NCBI GenBank assembly: GCA_900208305.1
Contig: OAPG01000016.1
Location: forward strand, 310,001 to 374,000
Direction: 5' to 3'
DNA length: 64,000 nucleotides
Origin: Melanopsichium pennsylvanicum
Lineage: Eukaryota; Basidiomycota; Ustilaginomycetes; Ustilaginales
A program made the position numbers and the translations under genes. Of the stretch, positions 43,457 to 53,500 are shown piece after piece (the stretch's first letter is position 1; every line of letters begins with the position of its first letter). Under the pieces are notes generated by a model. It saw only the letters and a list, made by a program, of their open reading frames with translations. It had not been told where the DNA came from and did not search any database.

Positions 43457-44447
43457 CTAGCTCGGACTCGTTCGAGTGGTGTCATTCGGCAAAGGGGGCG
43501 CTTTCTCCTGATCAGGGGAAAGGATATAAGTCTTTTCGTCAAACGTTGTGTATCTGGACCAATCTGATGTCGTTGTCGCGACTGTTGCTGTTGCTTCGTT
43601 TGCCTGCTCGACATCTGGGACATTTCCTACTCCTTCGCTTTTTGATTCTGTAGCTTGTGCTTCCCTACGATACTTTGCCTTAGGATTGAGGATCATATAC
43701 AGAACAAAGATGCCCAGCTCTAATATTACAATACCGATGTAATTCGCGGATGCAATCCCATCAAACTCGCTCTTGAACACCAAACTGAGCAGACTGAACA
43801 CCCCTCCTGCGCAGTCGATGGCCAAGAAAACAAGACTGATTCCTCTCACTTCTCTACACCGCCAAATCTCGTAGTACTGTGGCACGAGACCTAGCACGAT
43901 CAGCACTGCTCCTACTATGCCCATGGTTTTGGTGCCTGCGCTTGTTCCCCTATCCTCGCCAAGCTCGCACAGGAAGTAGAAGGTAACTTCGCATCCACCT
44001 GCTATGAAAACAGTAAGAAGCGCGCCAATGATGCATTTACGCGTAGACACGTGGTGCTCAAAATGCCAGCATTGAGCCATGGCGATGATAGCAAATGTAG
44101 AGAAAAGCTGCGGTTGAATTATGAGAGGAATATTGATGTTTTGCACCACGAGAAAAGTACCTTGAGGTATAGAGGCGATGACCCAGATGAGGAGGAGATA
44201 CACAGACAGGCCATCTGTGGAGCGCGAGCGATGGGATTTGATGATCTGCGGCACAAGTTGGAAGCTCCACAACACTGTTCCAATGGCGCCGAGCACACTT
44301 GAAGGGTGTAAGGTTTAGAGACGACGTATGAGAATGGTTTTGGATCGTCAATTGTCGTTCTTGGACTACGGCGATCCTTGAGCATATTGATAGTCATTGA
44401 AAGGGGGAAGTGGTGACTTACTTTTCTGCCACGGCATTCTTTGGCAT
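43457..44447 (-). CDS. PQ-loop repeat membrane protein
   Basis: Two exons: 44447-44422 (MPKNAVAE plus two bases) and 44297-43457. The 123-nt intron has GTAAGT and CTTCAAG ends; total 288 residues. Two PQ-loop repeats are clear: LWSFQLVPQIIKSHRSRSTD near the start and LGLVPQYYEIWRCREVRGIS in the middle, with about seven hydrophobic segments. The C-terminal 75 residues are hydrophilic and Thr/Ser-rich, probably cytosolic. PQ-loop proteins include vacuolar cationic amino-acid exporters and cystinosin-like transporters; the substrate cannot be told here. Without the small first exon the protein would have no ATG start, which supports the join. Confidence 0.86.
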
Positions 44448-45860
44448 CTTGGAAAGTATTCTAGATGCGTAGAGCTATCGATATTATGAAGGGGTTGATA
44501 TCTGCATGTGAGGAACGCACAACTTGAACTCGAACTTATGTGAGATCTAGAAGCGCTGTCACGGACCCAGTGAGACAAACAAAGCAATGATGGTGGTGGT
44601 GGTGGTGGTGGGGGTGATTGTTCAGGAATAATTGATCCCTGTTTGGGGCCAATTGTGTCCCTGAAGATTTGCGATAAGGTTCTAGCCGACCAGCGGAGCG
44701 AATTGGCGGCAATACATCGCTTAAATCAAACACGAACCCACACCATATGGAGAGTCATTTTTTTTGTTTAGTACGTAACAAACAGCAGATAGTGTACTGT
44801 CGGCAACGAACGGCGATGACGGCCTCCGCACAAGATGAATTTTCGATTTTTGACAGCTCTCTGGCTTCTTGGCGCGATTTCTGCCTTTTCGAGACGCCAC
44901 AACCGTATAAGCGCGAGTCGCGTGCGATGGCCTTGAGTCAGCCTGAATATTTTTCCGTTTAACCGAAAGTCGGCGTGTCGCGGCCATCCCTTTCCGCGTG
45001 GTGTGATGCTCAACGATGGAGATGGTCTCAGACTGAACCTGACAGCTGCCTGTTTTGGGATGCGTGTCGATCTGAGCTTTTTTGCAGCGTGTGTTTGACA
45101 GCTGGATGTCTTGAGCTTGATGTGGCGAAAACCTTCGGTAGGATTCTGACCTAGCTTGACACGGGGATCCTGATCTAGCTCGAAATACGGAACAGAACAG
45201 AACCTGTAAATGCAAAACGTACTCTACCAACCTCGGATCGTAACGATGAACCTCAGGAGTGTTCTAGAATAGACTGCAAACAGTGCTGCTGCTCGTCTCT
45301 TTTTCTGTTCGTCCATCTTCTGCTTTGACCAACTTCTTGTTGTTCTCGCTTCTCCCCAAGACCTTTCCACCTCATCTCGCTTTCCGACGTTCGTTCAGAT
45401 GCCACCTCGATCTTTGCTCTACCCAGGCATCCCCACCCTTCTGCAACCACAGACTCGTGTGATCGCCTCAATCCGCCACAAACAATACAAAAGCTTGTGT
45501 CCAGTTGACTTCCTTCTTGCGTACAAGGGAGATAGAAGAGAGAAAAACCGTACATATGAGAGAGAGAGAGAAGAAAACCAAAGAGAAGGATGAGGAGAGA
45601 TAGGGTGATGGTCACGCAGTAGAGAGTACGGTTGGATTCGTGTATAATACTCTCAAAAGGGATACCCAAGATGTCATAGTGCGAGTGAAGATGAAGAGTC
45701 ACTACTTTGTGTATGTGTGTGTGTGTGTTTGTGTTGTATCTGATGTGCTTTCTGAACACATGGACCCGTCGAAAATGACGCTGGGATGGTCCTTCTTGAT
45801 CAAGAATGCATTCGCCATGGAACGGGAGACGCTGCAGGTTTCGAGGACATCCCAGTGCGG
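44448..45860. other. intergenic region between the PQ-loop gene and PHY1
   Basis: 1.4 kb. The left part is the promoter side of the PQ-loop gene and includes a GGT repeat at about 44590-44612. The right part is the PHY1 3' region with GA and GT runs (45560-45585, 45712-45732). No gene recognised. Confidence 0.45.
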
Positions 45861-48800
45861 CTAGGCGCTGGGTTCGCTGGGCGGAACAACAGACTCAGTA
45901 GTAGCCAAGTTTTGTTTACCCGTATTGTTATTGGCGGCACTAACGGTGGAAGCCGAGATGCTCGCAGTGGCAACCGGCACGCTCCTCTGAGCTGGTTCAC
46001 TTAACCATCCACCTTTCTCCCAGACGTACCCATGCTTCCAATGGTTCGCAATCCGATCTTCGGGGTGTAGCAGCCCCTTCAACAGCGCGCCAAGCCTTGC
46101 AAAATCTATTGGCTTGAGCAGCCAACCGTCCATGCCAATCTCCACCATTTCGTTCCGCATCTGTGGCACCAATGTAGCACTTACAGCAAGAATTGGCACT
46201 CTGCCGTTCAACACCTGGGCAGCAGGACGATCTGCTTGCTCGCCACTCTCGGCCCATTTCTTCTCAAGCTCGCGGATACGAATGCATGCTTCCTGTCCAT
46301 TGCAGATCGGCATTTGGAGGTCCATCAGAATCACATCGATTTCCTTTGCGTCTTGCTCGAACTGGCGAACGCCCTCCTCGCCATTCACGGCAAAGAGGGT
46401 GGTGTGACCGTCGAGGCCGAGTCGCTTCTTCAGGATCATGCGATTGATTGGGTCGTCCTCGACTACGAGCACGCGGAGAGGAGCGATCTTTTCACTGCGA
46501 CTCCCTGGCGCTTTGTGCAAGCCGCGCATGACTGCCATTCGGCGTTTGGCAGCATTCGACGAAGAGGAACAGCGACGCTCGCTTACGCGGGGCAAACCAC
46601 TGAGGTCATCAGAGTCGGGTGATGGCGAATCGCTGTACGACGGATGGAGGCTGTTCTTGGCTGGTGTACCAGGCGATATAGGGACCGAGGGAGAATCAGC
46701 GCCGACAGAGTTCTGAGCATTGGCCTTGACATTGAATGGCAATGCGCCTTCAGAAAGGTGAGGCACATTCTCACGGGCACGATGTTCGACTTCAGCTTTA
46801 AACTGCTCCGCTGCACTGGCGGCGTGTCCGGCTGGTCTGGCGTGCGTGGTGGAACTTTGAAGGAAAGCGGATCCCGATGGTCGGCGATCGGCACGATCAT
46901 TGGCGTCCAGAGCTTGTGGATCAATCTTGACGGACCGAACAGGGACGCCGCTGCCTTCGACGAAATGTGAGCCGCTGTCAAATGAATGGCTGCGGTTCAA
47001 GGGCAGGCTGGGTCGGCTGTTACCGGCGGAAACATTCTTGGGTCCGTTAGAAAGGCCGGGCGGGATACCACCGGCATTGCGCCTTTGTTGAGTGACGTCC
47101 TCGATAACACCCTGCTCTCGCAGCACCGGCTGCTGGATGGCTTCAACGAGGGAGTCAATCTCGCTTTTGCCTGCAGAGCTGGCAGTGCCGCTGCCGATGG
47201 AGTTGGAGCGGCGCATCGACTCGGTATCGCTGCCGCGCTTGGAGGCGCTAGCGCCACTGTTAGTTGCGGGAGGCATCTCGGTGGGCGTTGTGCTCTCCGC
47301 CGAGCAGAAAGGCATGTAATAAGTGAATGTGGTGCCTTCGCCTACCAGAGAGTCGACTCGAAGCTGACCGCCGAGGTTTTTGACGACACGAGCCACGATG
47401 GCGAGACCAAGACCAAGACCGCCGTCGGACTGCTCAGTGCGCACCAAGCTGCTCGCTTCGCTACCTTCGAGGTCCATGCGCTCCTGACCACCTGGTTGAG
47501 CAATCACGGACTCGACCTGCTCAAACTCCCTGAAAATGACTTCGAGCTTTTCCTGCGGGATGCCTTCACCCGTATCCCTGATGACGAGTTCCACCTCCAT
47601 GTCGCAGCCAAGTGGCAAATCGGTGTCGCGTTCGTCCTCGGTGCGCTTGCGCATCGAGACAGTGATTTGGCCTTCGCGCGTGTATTTGACCGAGTTGGTG
47701 ACGGTGTTGGTGATGACTTGGCGAACTCGGTTCTTATCACCCAGCACAAGACACACCTCGGGCTCGGTGGACACGGAGAAATCGATCTTGCGTCGTTTGG
47801 CCTCCCACTCGTGCATCTCGACGGCCTCGCGCACGGTTGCGGCAAGGTCGAAGGGCTCTTGGAGGAAGAGCTCGTTACCGACCTCCTGTTTGGTAAGATC
47901 AAGCAAGTCATTGATCACGAACAGCAAGCTCTTGGAAGCCAGATGCGACTTGCTGAGATTCTCCCGGGTGTCATCGTCCAACTTGCTGTCGAGTGCGAGT
48001 TCGAGGTAATTGATGATGTGGTTGAGCGGTGTACGGACCTCGTGACTTGCATTCGAGAGCAGCAAGCGGTTGAGCTGATTGTAGTGAAGAGCTTGCTCAC
48101 GCTGACGCCAAACAGAGATGAATTTTCCGTACACTAGACAAAGTACCGATGCGGTTTCGAGCTCCTCGTCCTTCCATGCTCGGCAGGTGCCCACAACGGC
48201 CTCGGACCAGACCTTGAACGATTTGCGTGGCTCGAGTGCGGCGCCGTCTTCCTTGCCTTCTTTGAAAGGCTTGCCTGCCCAATTGACGTGACGAAGCTGT
48301 GCTTTTCGCAAAAAGGCGATGAAATCGACACCACTGCCGGACAATGGCACAAGCAAAAGACCGGCGATGACATGCAATCCAGTCGACAAGACCATGTCTG
48401 GAAAGTCACGTCGCAAATCCTGCGATGTGACTAAATGCTCGAACTTCTTGAGACGCAGATACTCGGTCACCGCCAGAACCTCCTGGCTGGCATTCAGTGG
48501 ACCGAGAATCTTGGCTTCGTTGCCGATCGCAATGACACCGTAGTCGGCATCGAAAAGGGTGAGCAGATCCTCGGCGTTGGAGATGATGTAACCACTAGGG
48601 TTTTGGTCGGTAGGCAACGTGTTGATCAACTTGCGAGCGGACAGCCTGCGGGTGTAGCTGAGTCGCTCGATATTGCTGGATACGGACTCGCCGATGAGTC
48701 GCATCAACTGTCGAATAGGGAAAGAGACACGCTTGCCATGCATACCGTAGTTGTGAAGCGAAATGAGACCCCAGAGCTCGCCAAAGGCAGTGATGGACAC

Positions 48801-50537
48801 CGACATGGAAGACTTGACGCCCATGTTGGCGAGGTACTTGATGTGAATCGGCGACATGGCACGAATGAAGGCGTGGGTCATATCGACGGGAAAGTCAAGA
48901 TCGGCTTGATCACGGCAAACCATGCGTGCAGTAGGCTGCTCACGGTCATAGAGAAGTCGAACTTTGTTGATCTTGTACAAAGCACGTGCTTGTGCAGGGA
49001 TGTCGGTAGCAGGGAAGTGAAGACCACGGTAGAGGTCATGCGATTCATTCCAATCGACGAGCTCGCAGACGACTTGGCCGTTCCAGCTCTCGTCGAATTG
49101 GTAGATCATGACGCGACTGAACAAGGTGATGTCACGAACGAGACCGACAAGCACCTTGAGGAACTCGTTCAAGTCCCTCTGCGCCGAGAGCTGCTCATTG
49201 GCTTGACTAAGGATGCCAAACATGTCGAGCATGCCACCCGTGCCATCGCCTCCGCCGGAATTTGGCAGAACCGCAGGTCGGCGGCTGCGCGTGTGTTGAA
49301 TCGTCTCAGCGTTGCGACGCATTCGAGAAAGGGCCTTGAGAGGTTTGTGCACGGCGTGAGTTGACTCGTGCAAGTCTTCAGGTGAGGGTGTGTACGCAAG
49401 GCCGTCGAGGCCAGTGTGCGGGCCACTTTGCTTCAATGTAGAACGATCGCTGTCGCTGGAGTGGACTGTGCCGATGCTAATCGAAGGCGATTGTGCGCCG
49501 GAGGCATCTGCCGAGGTCGGCTGCAATTTGCTCGAGCCAGCGACGAGACCGAGGCCAGGACCGCCACTCGTCTGAGGGTCAGCGGCGGGAGTTGTAGGAG
49601 GAGAAAAGGTAGCGATCGGGTTTCGAATATCATCGACGAGCTCGAATTCGAGTATGACGGTCAATTCACCCTCGCCGTCATTTCGGCGATCCGGAATGTG
49701 CGCTCCACACCAGGCGCTCCAACTGGATCTTTGCGCACCTTTGGCCACTCGCTCGTCGTAGCTCGCCATGTTGTACCCGCGCAGCTGGAAGACGGTCGGC
49801 CCTGTCTCGGCGAGATCCTGACTTGACTGATCGAGCGAGTCTATATTATCCCAGAGCAGATCAGCCTGATCCTCATCGAAGACATCGAGCAAAGTGGGAA
49901 GACTGAACAAGTAGGGTGGCGAGAGCCCAAGAATATCGGCGGAATTTTCCGAGGCTTGACGGACCACCATCTCTCCTTCGGGTGAGATGCGCACTACGAT
50001 CATGCAGCCGAACGACTGAACGGCGCCGGGGATGTGGATGGGCTCGTCCTCGCATCGCGCCAACTTGCCTCCGCGGCCCGTGAGGATCATGTGGCCTTCT
50101 GCCGTCTCGAGGTATTCGAAGCGGGTGGTTGTGAGCTGCTCGAGGTGGTCGCGTAAATCTTTGTCTTCCTGGCCTGGCACCTTCATGTCTCCCATGGCAC
50201 GATCTGCCGCTCTGTCGACATCCCCTGGAAAGTTGCGGCCTTCGTGAATGACGTCGGTCTTTGTGTTTGGACCGTCTGCGGAATTGGGATGGGAGGCGCT
50301 GGCAGCAGCGACCAGATTTGATGTTTCGAGTGTATCCTGAGAGGAGGAGCCATCACGGAGTGGTTGTTTCAGGCTGACTGCCGATCGCATTGGATAGATG
50401 AAAGGTTGGCTCACTGTTGGGGTGCGGGTGTTGGATGGAGTCGTTTGGAGCGCGGCCGCAGCTGCGGCGGTGTGCGAGGAGCCTGACGCGGGAGGCGCAT
50501 GTGGCGCCTGTCCCTCGTGTGGTGATGACATAGTCAT
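45861..50537 (-). CDS. PHY1: fungal phytochrome: PAS-GAF-PHY hybrid histidine kinase with receiver
   Basis: A 1558-residue single-exon protein. The PAS region carries LARCEDEPIHIPGAVQSFG; Cys162 is the expected biliverdin-attachment cysteine. The GAF domain (about 470-650) has FPATDIPAQARALY with the conserved Asp-Ile-Pro, and SPIHIKYLANMGVKSSMSV with the chromophore-contact His. The PHY domain follows. The kinase core has SNASHEVRTPLNH with phospho-acceptor His832, and a Bergerat-type ATPase with IRDTGEGIPQEKLE and GGLGLGLAIV. The C-terminal receiver has VLVVEDDPINRMILKKRL and VILMDLQMP with phospho-acceptor Asp1406. Fungal phytochromes sense red/far-red light and signal through a phosphorelay to stress and development pathways. 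All key residues are present. The first 130 residues are low-complexity. Confidence 0.97.
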   Translation of the reverse strand: MTMSSPHEGQAPHAPPASGSSHTAAAAAALQTTPSNTRTPTVSQPFIYPMRSAVSLKQPLRDGSSSQDTLETSNLVAAASASHPNSADGPNTKTDVIHEGRNFPGDVDRAADRAMGDMKVPGQEDKDLRDHLEQLTTTRFEYLETAEGHMILTGRGGKLARCEDEPIHIPGAVQSFGCMIVVRISPEGEMVVRQASENSADILGLSPPYLFSLPTLLDVFDEDQADLLWDNIDSLDQSSQDLAETGPTVFQLRGYNMASYDERVAKGAQRSSWSAWCGAHIPDRRNDGEGELTVILEFELVDDIRNPIATFSPPTTPAADPQTSGGPGLGLVAGSSKLQPTSADASGAQSPSISIGTVHSSDSDRSTLKQSGPHTGLDGLAYTPSPEDLHESTHAVHKPLKALSRMRRNAETIQHTRSRRPAVLPNSGGGDGTGGMLDMFGILSQANEQLSAQRDLNEFLKVLVGLVRDITLFSRVMIYQFDESWNGQVVCELVDWNESHDLYRGLHFPATDIPAQARALYKINKVRLLYDREQPTARMVCRDQADLDFPVDMTHAFIRAMSPIHIKYLANMGVKSSMSVSITAFGELWGLISLHNYGMHGKRVSFPIRQLMRLIGESVSSNIERLSYTRRLSARKLINTLPTDQNPSGYIISNAEDLLTLFDADYGVIAIGNEAKILGPLNASQEVLAVTEYLRLKKFEHLVTSQDLRRDFPDMVLSTGLHVIAGLLLVPLSGSGVDFIAFLRKAQLRHVNWAGKPFKEGKEDGAALEPRKSFKVWSEAVVGTCRAWKDEELETASVLCLVYGKFISVWRQREQALHYNQLNRLLLSNASHEVRTPLNHIINYLELALDSKLDDDTRENLSKSHLASKSLLFVINDLLDLTKQEVGNELFLQEPFDLAATVREAVEMHEWEAKRRKIDFSVSTEPEVCLVLGDKNRVRQVITNTVTNSVKYTREGQITVSMRKRTEDERDTDLPLGCDMEVELVIRDTGEGIPQEKLEVIFREFEQVESVIAQPGGQERMDLEGSEASSLVRTEQSDGGLGLGLAIVARVVKNLGGQLRVDSLVGEGTTFTYYMPFCSAESTTPTEMPPATNSGASASKRGSDTESMRRSNSIGSGTASSAGKSEIDSLVEAIQQPVLREQGVIEDVTQQRRNAGGIPPGLSNGPKNVSAGNSRPSLPLNRSHSFDSGSHFVEGSGVPVRSVKIDPQALDANDRADRRPSGSAFLQSSTTHARPAGHAASAAEQFKAEVEHRARENVPHLSEGALPFNVKANAQNSVGADSPSVPISPGTPAKNSLHPSYSDSPSPDSDDLSGLPRVSERRCSSSSNAAKRRMAVMRGLHKAPGSRSEKIAPLRVLVVEDDPINRMILKKRLGLDGHTTLFAVNGEEGVRQFEQDAKEIDVILMDLQMPICNGQEACIRIRELEKKWAESGEQADRPAAQVLNGRVPILAVSATLVPQMRNEMVEIGMDGWLLKPIDFARLGALLKGLLHPEDRIANHWKHGYVWEKGGWLSEPAQRSVPVATASISASTVSAANNNTGKQNLATTESVVPPSEPSA

Positions 50538-53500
50538 CGTGTCCTTTTATCAATCTGACAAGCGTCCTACACTCACTGCACGCCACTCGCTTGAGCAATC
50601 AGTGCAGGACGATGAGTCGCGGCGCCTTTCAAGGTTTGAGCCGGAAGAGATGACAGGTGGGGAGACCTTGAGCTTCAGGAAGTTGTCCTGGTTGGTCTAG
50701 GTCGTAGCTGAACTTGAAGTGAGTCAGGTCAATGCGATCATCTGGTCCGGATGAATGAATGATGCAGTACGAGCTTTGAATGAAAGACTTGAGGAAAGCG
50801 TATCGAAGAGATGTAGGAAGTGAGTTTACCAACTAAGAGTCTGAGGGTGCCGAGAAGACGATGGGGCAAGATCGAGATGACAAATGGGTGCGACGGGAAG
50901 CAAACTGTTCGACATGTATCGCGATCTGTGGGCTTGCGAAGCCGAAAGATATGGTGAAAGGCCGAGTAAGTTGAATACAAGGATACACCAAAGATCGAAG
51001 TGACTGCAAAGATGCTAGAGGTCGTCCGGGATGATCAACTGCGACCAAAGATGGTGCTCGTGTCACTCCAGTGTAGCTGGATAAAATGTGGCGGAGCCAG
51101 GCGAGCCGTGCTATGAAAAGCTGGCTCGAAATGAAGAGGATGTTAAAAGTTGGACAAATGTAGATGCAAGACGGAGCCAGGAAGTGAGTCTGTTGAGTGA
51201 ACGATAGCGTGCGGACTGTGTGGTGACGATAAAGAGAGCAAGTGGTGGGTGCTTCTGAGGTTCCTACGAGTTGATGATGCGGAGACGATGCCAAAGCTGA
51301 ATCACGATTTGCAAGATGAAAGATGCGGGGTGGCAACACACAGTGAAGTGCTGAGCGAGTCGGTGGCGGTGGCGGTTGGGCGTGGATGATCCGTAGGGAG
51401 TGATGCGATTTTGTTACTGCAGGGAGGAAGGAAGAGCAGCAAAGTTCACCGGGACGACCTGGAATCGGTGAGCTAACGTTTGAAAAGATGGTGGCAAGCC
51501 CAGCTTCAGAGTCAGGTTTGATGTGTTTGTGCGTGTAAGAGGCTGTCTGGACGGGGCCGCCAAATTAGTGTATTTGGAGAAATGAGAGTGGCCGACGAAT
51601 GGGTCGGATTGCAGGCAGGCACTTCCGTAACAAATCAGTGTGAGTGTCAAGATCCACTGAGTGGACTGGCCACGTTAATACGGGAAAGTAGACGAAATGA
51701 GGAGGATGAGGGACCGGGACGGGGAGAAGAGAAAAGGGGAGAAAGGGATGCACACACACACAGTTGAACCAAACAGAGGAAGGAGAGGCTTCTGGTCTGG
51801 CCATCTTGGCATAACATTTGGACCGGAGTTGCAAATGTGGTGCACTTTGCACCAAAAGGAAGGCCGACGGAAATCTAAGAGGCGGTAATTAGGCACAACT
51901 TGTGGTGACAGAGGAGGTACAACACACACGACTACAAAACTGTACTGTTGCGCCCATTTGATTGCTGTGCGATTCAGAAGGACGGGCTCAGTTCAGCCAA
52001 AGGTGGCGGCGATGCCGATGAAAAAGTACGATCACGGTAGCGCTCGCCAAGTTAGAGCGAAAAATCGTAGATCGAGACCAACTTTCTGCAGGAGAAGGCG
52101 AGGTTCAGGAAAGCGAGAAAGAAAGCAAGATGTCTCAACGGGGCATCCGGTCTTCAGTCTGCACAACAAAATCAAGGGTCAAAAAGCGTCAAACACCACA
52201 AGACAAAACAGAACAGTTACAGAGAGTCGCGCGCATCCTGCGGTGCAGCCGTCAACAAGAAAGCCAGAGAATTTGCATGCATCCGGAGCCGGGGATGACA
52301 GATGGCAAAAAAGAGACCGTCCGACACACACGCAGAGCCTCGAAATTTGTTCACTTCTTATTTTCTCTTTCTTTTTTTTTGCTCGTTGAAAGAAGAGCCG
52401 CCTCGATGGGAACAAACACAGCTCAGCTGGCGGTCGGTTCCAGCAGCACGATCGGGCGCACTCAGCTGTCTAGGTAGCACCAAAAAAAAAAAAAAAATTA
52501 ACAAAGAGATGCGGAGTCCGACTTGATGTAAGTAACTGCAAAGTAGAGTGTATTGCACGTTACAGTAGTAGTCTGGACCATCTTCCAAGTCGATCTCCCC
52601 AAACTACATAGACTTGAGCGCGAATAATGACCAAACACACACTCACCTCCTTCCGCATTTCCGAGTTCAGGCAGGCCATTGACACAGATGGCACCATCTC
52701 GCCGCTTCTCCCAAAGATGCTCTCTCTATACACCTCAATCCACCGTGCTTGCTGTCTTGATTGCTTTTCCTCGCACCGTGTACCAGCATCTCAGTTTGTC
52801 AAGTGAGCGATAGAGATTGATACCGACCTCCAAGATTCCGCCGATCGTTGACATATGTGCCAAGCTTCAACCGGAAAAATTTTCCATCATCACCTCCAGC
52901 TTGCTTTGCGCAATGCCTTCAGCAGAATCTATTCGAGGAGAACACCCAATAAAGGGCTGTCTTGCACCAGCAACACCCCTGTGAACGCGTCTCAAAGATT
53001 GCCAAGTCAAATTCACTCCTTAGACGTCGACAAGTTCAATTACAGTGATCTCTGTCGTTGGGAGTTGGATCAAGTGGCGCTTGCAGCTGTGCAGCGCATG
53101 ACGTTTGGTAATGAATGTGGAATCCGGTGGTACTATCGGGTTCAGTGACCTGGTCCAAAGAGCAGCAGAGCGTACCCTCGCTTGGCTGGGGGCTGAGTTG
53201 ATCCTTCAACTGTCTTGGTAGAAAACTTTGCCTCTTTCGCGCTTGCCCTCAGGTGCTTCTAAAAGCAAGGCTGCACTCGTCTGCAAACGCCATGCAGGCT
53301 CACGCCGCGCTTTGAAGGTGTTACGTCCAAAACAACGAGTAAATTACGGTAGACCTTTCATGTCATTAAAACTTACTGTACAGTAAATTGTACATCAGAG
53401 TACACTAAATTAATTTACTGTACAATCGAGCTTAGTCTGCAGGCCCGATTCTTTTTTTGTTACGGTCAACCCACGTGGACGATCCTATCTGCCTTGCTGC

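Noticed and set aside
46986..48137. A 383-codon open frame on the plus strand, antisense to PHY1
   Set aside because: It lies entirely within the histidine-kinase part of PHY1, has no family resemblance, and arises from codon bias in the opposite strand. Similar antisense frames at 10837-11943, 23138-23959, 23963-25033 and 48435-49364 were rejected for the same reason.
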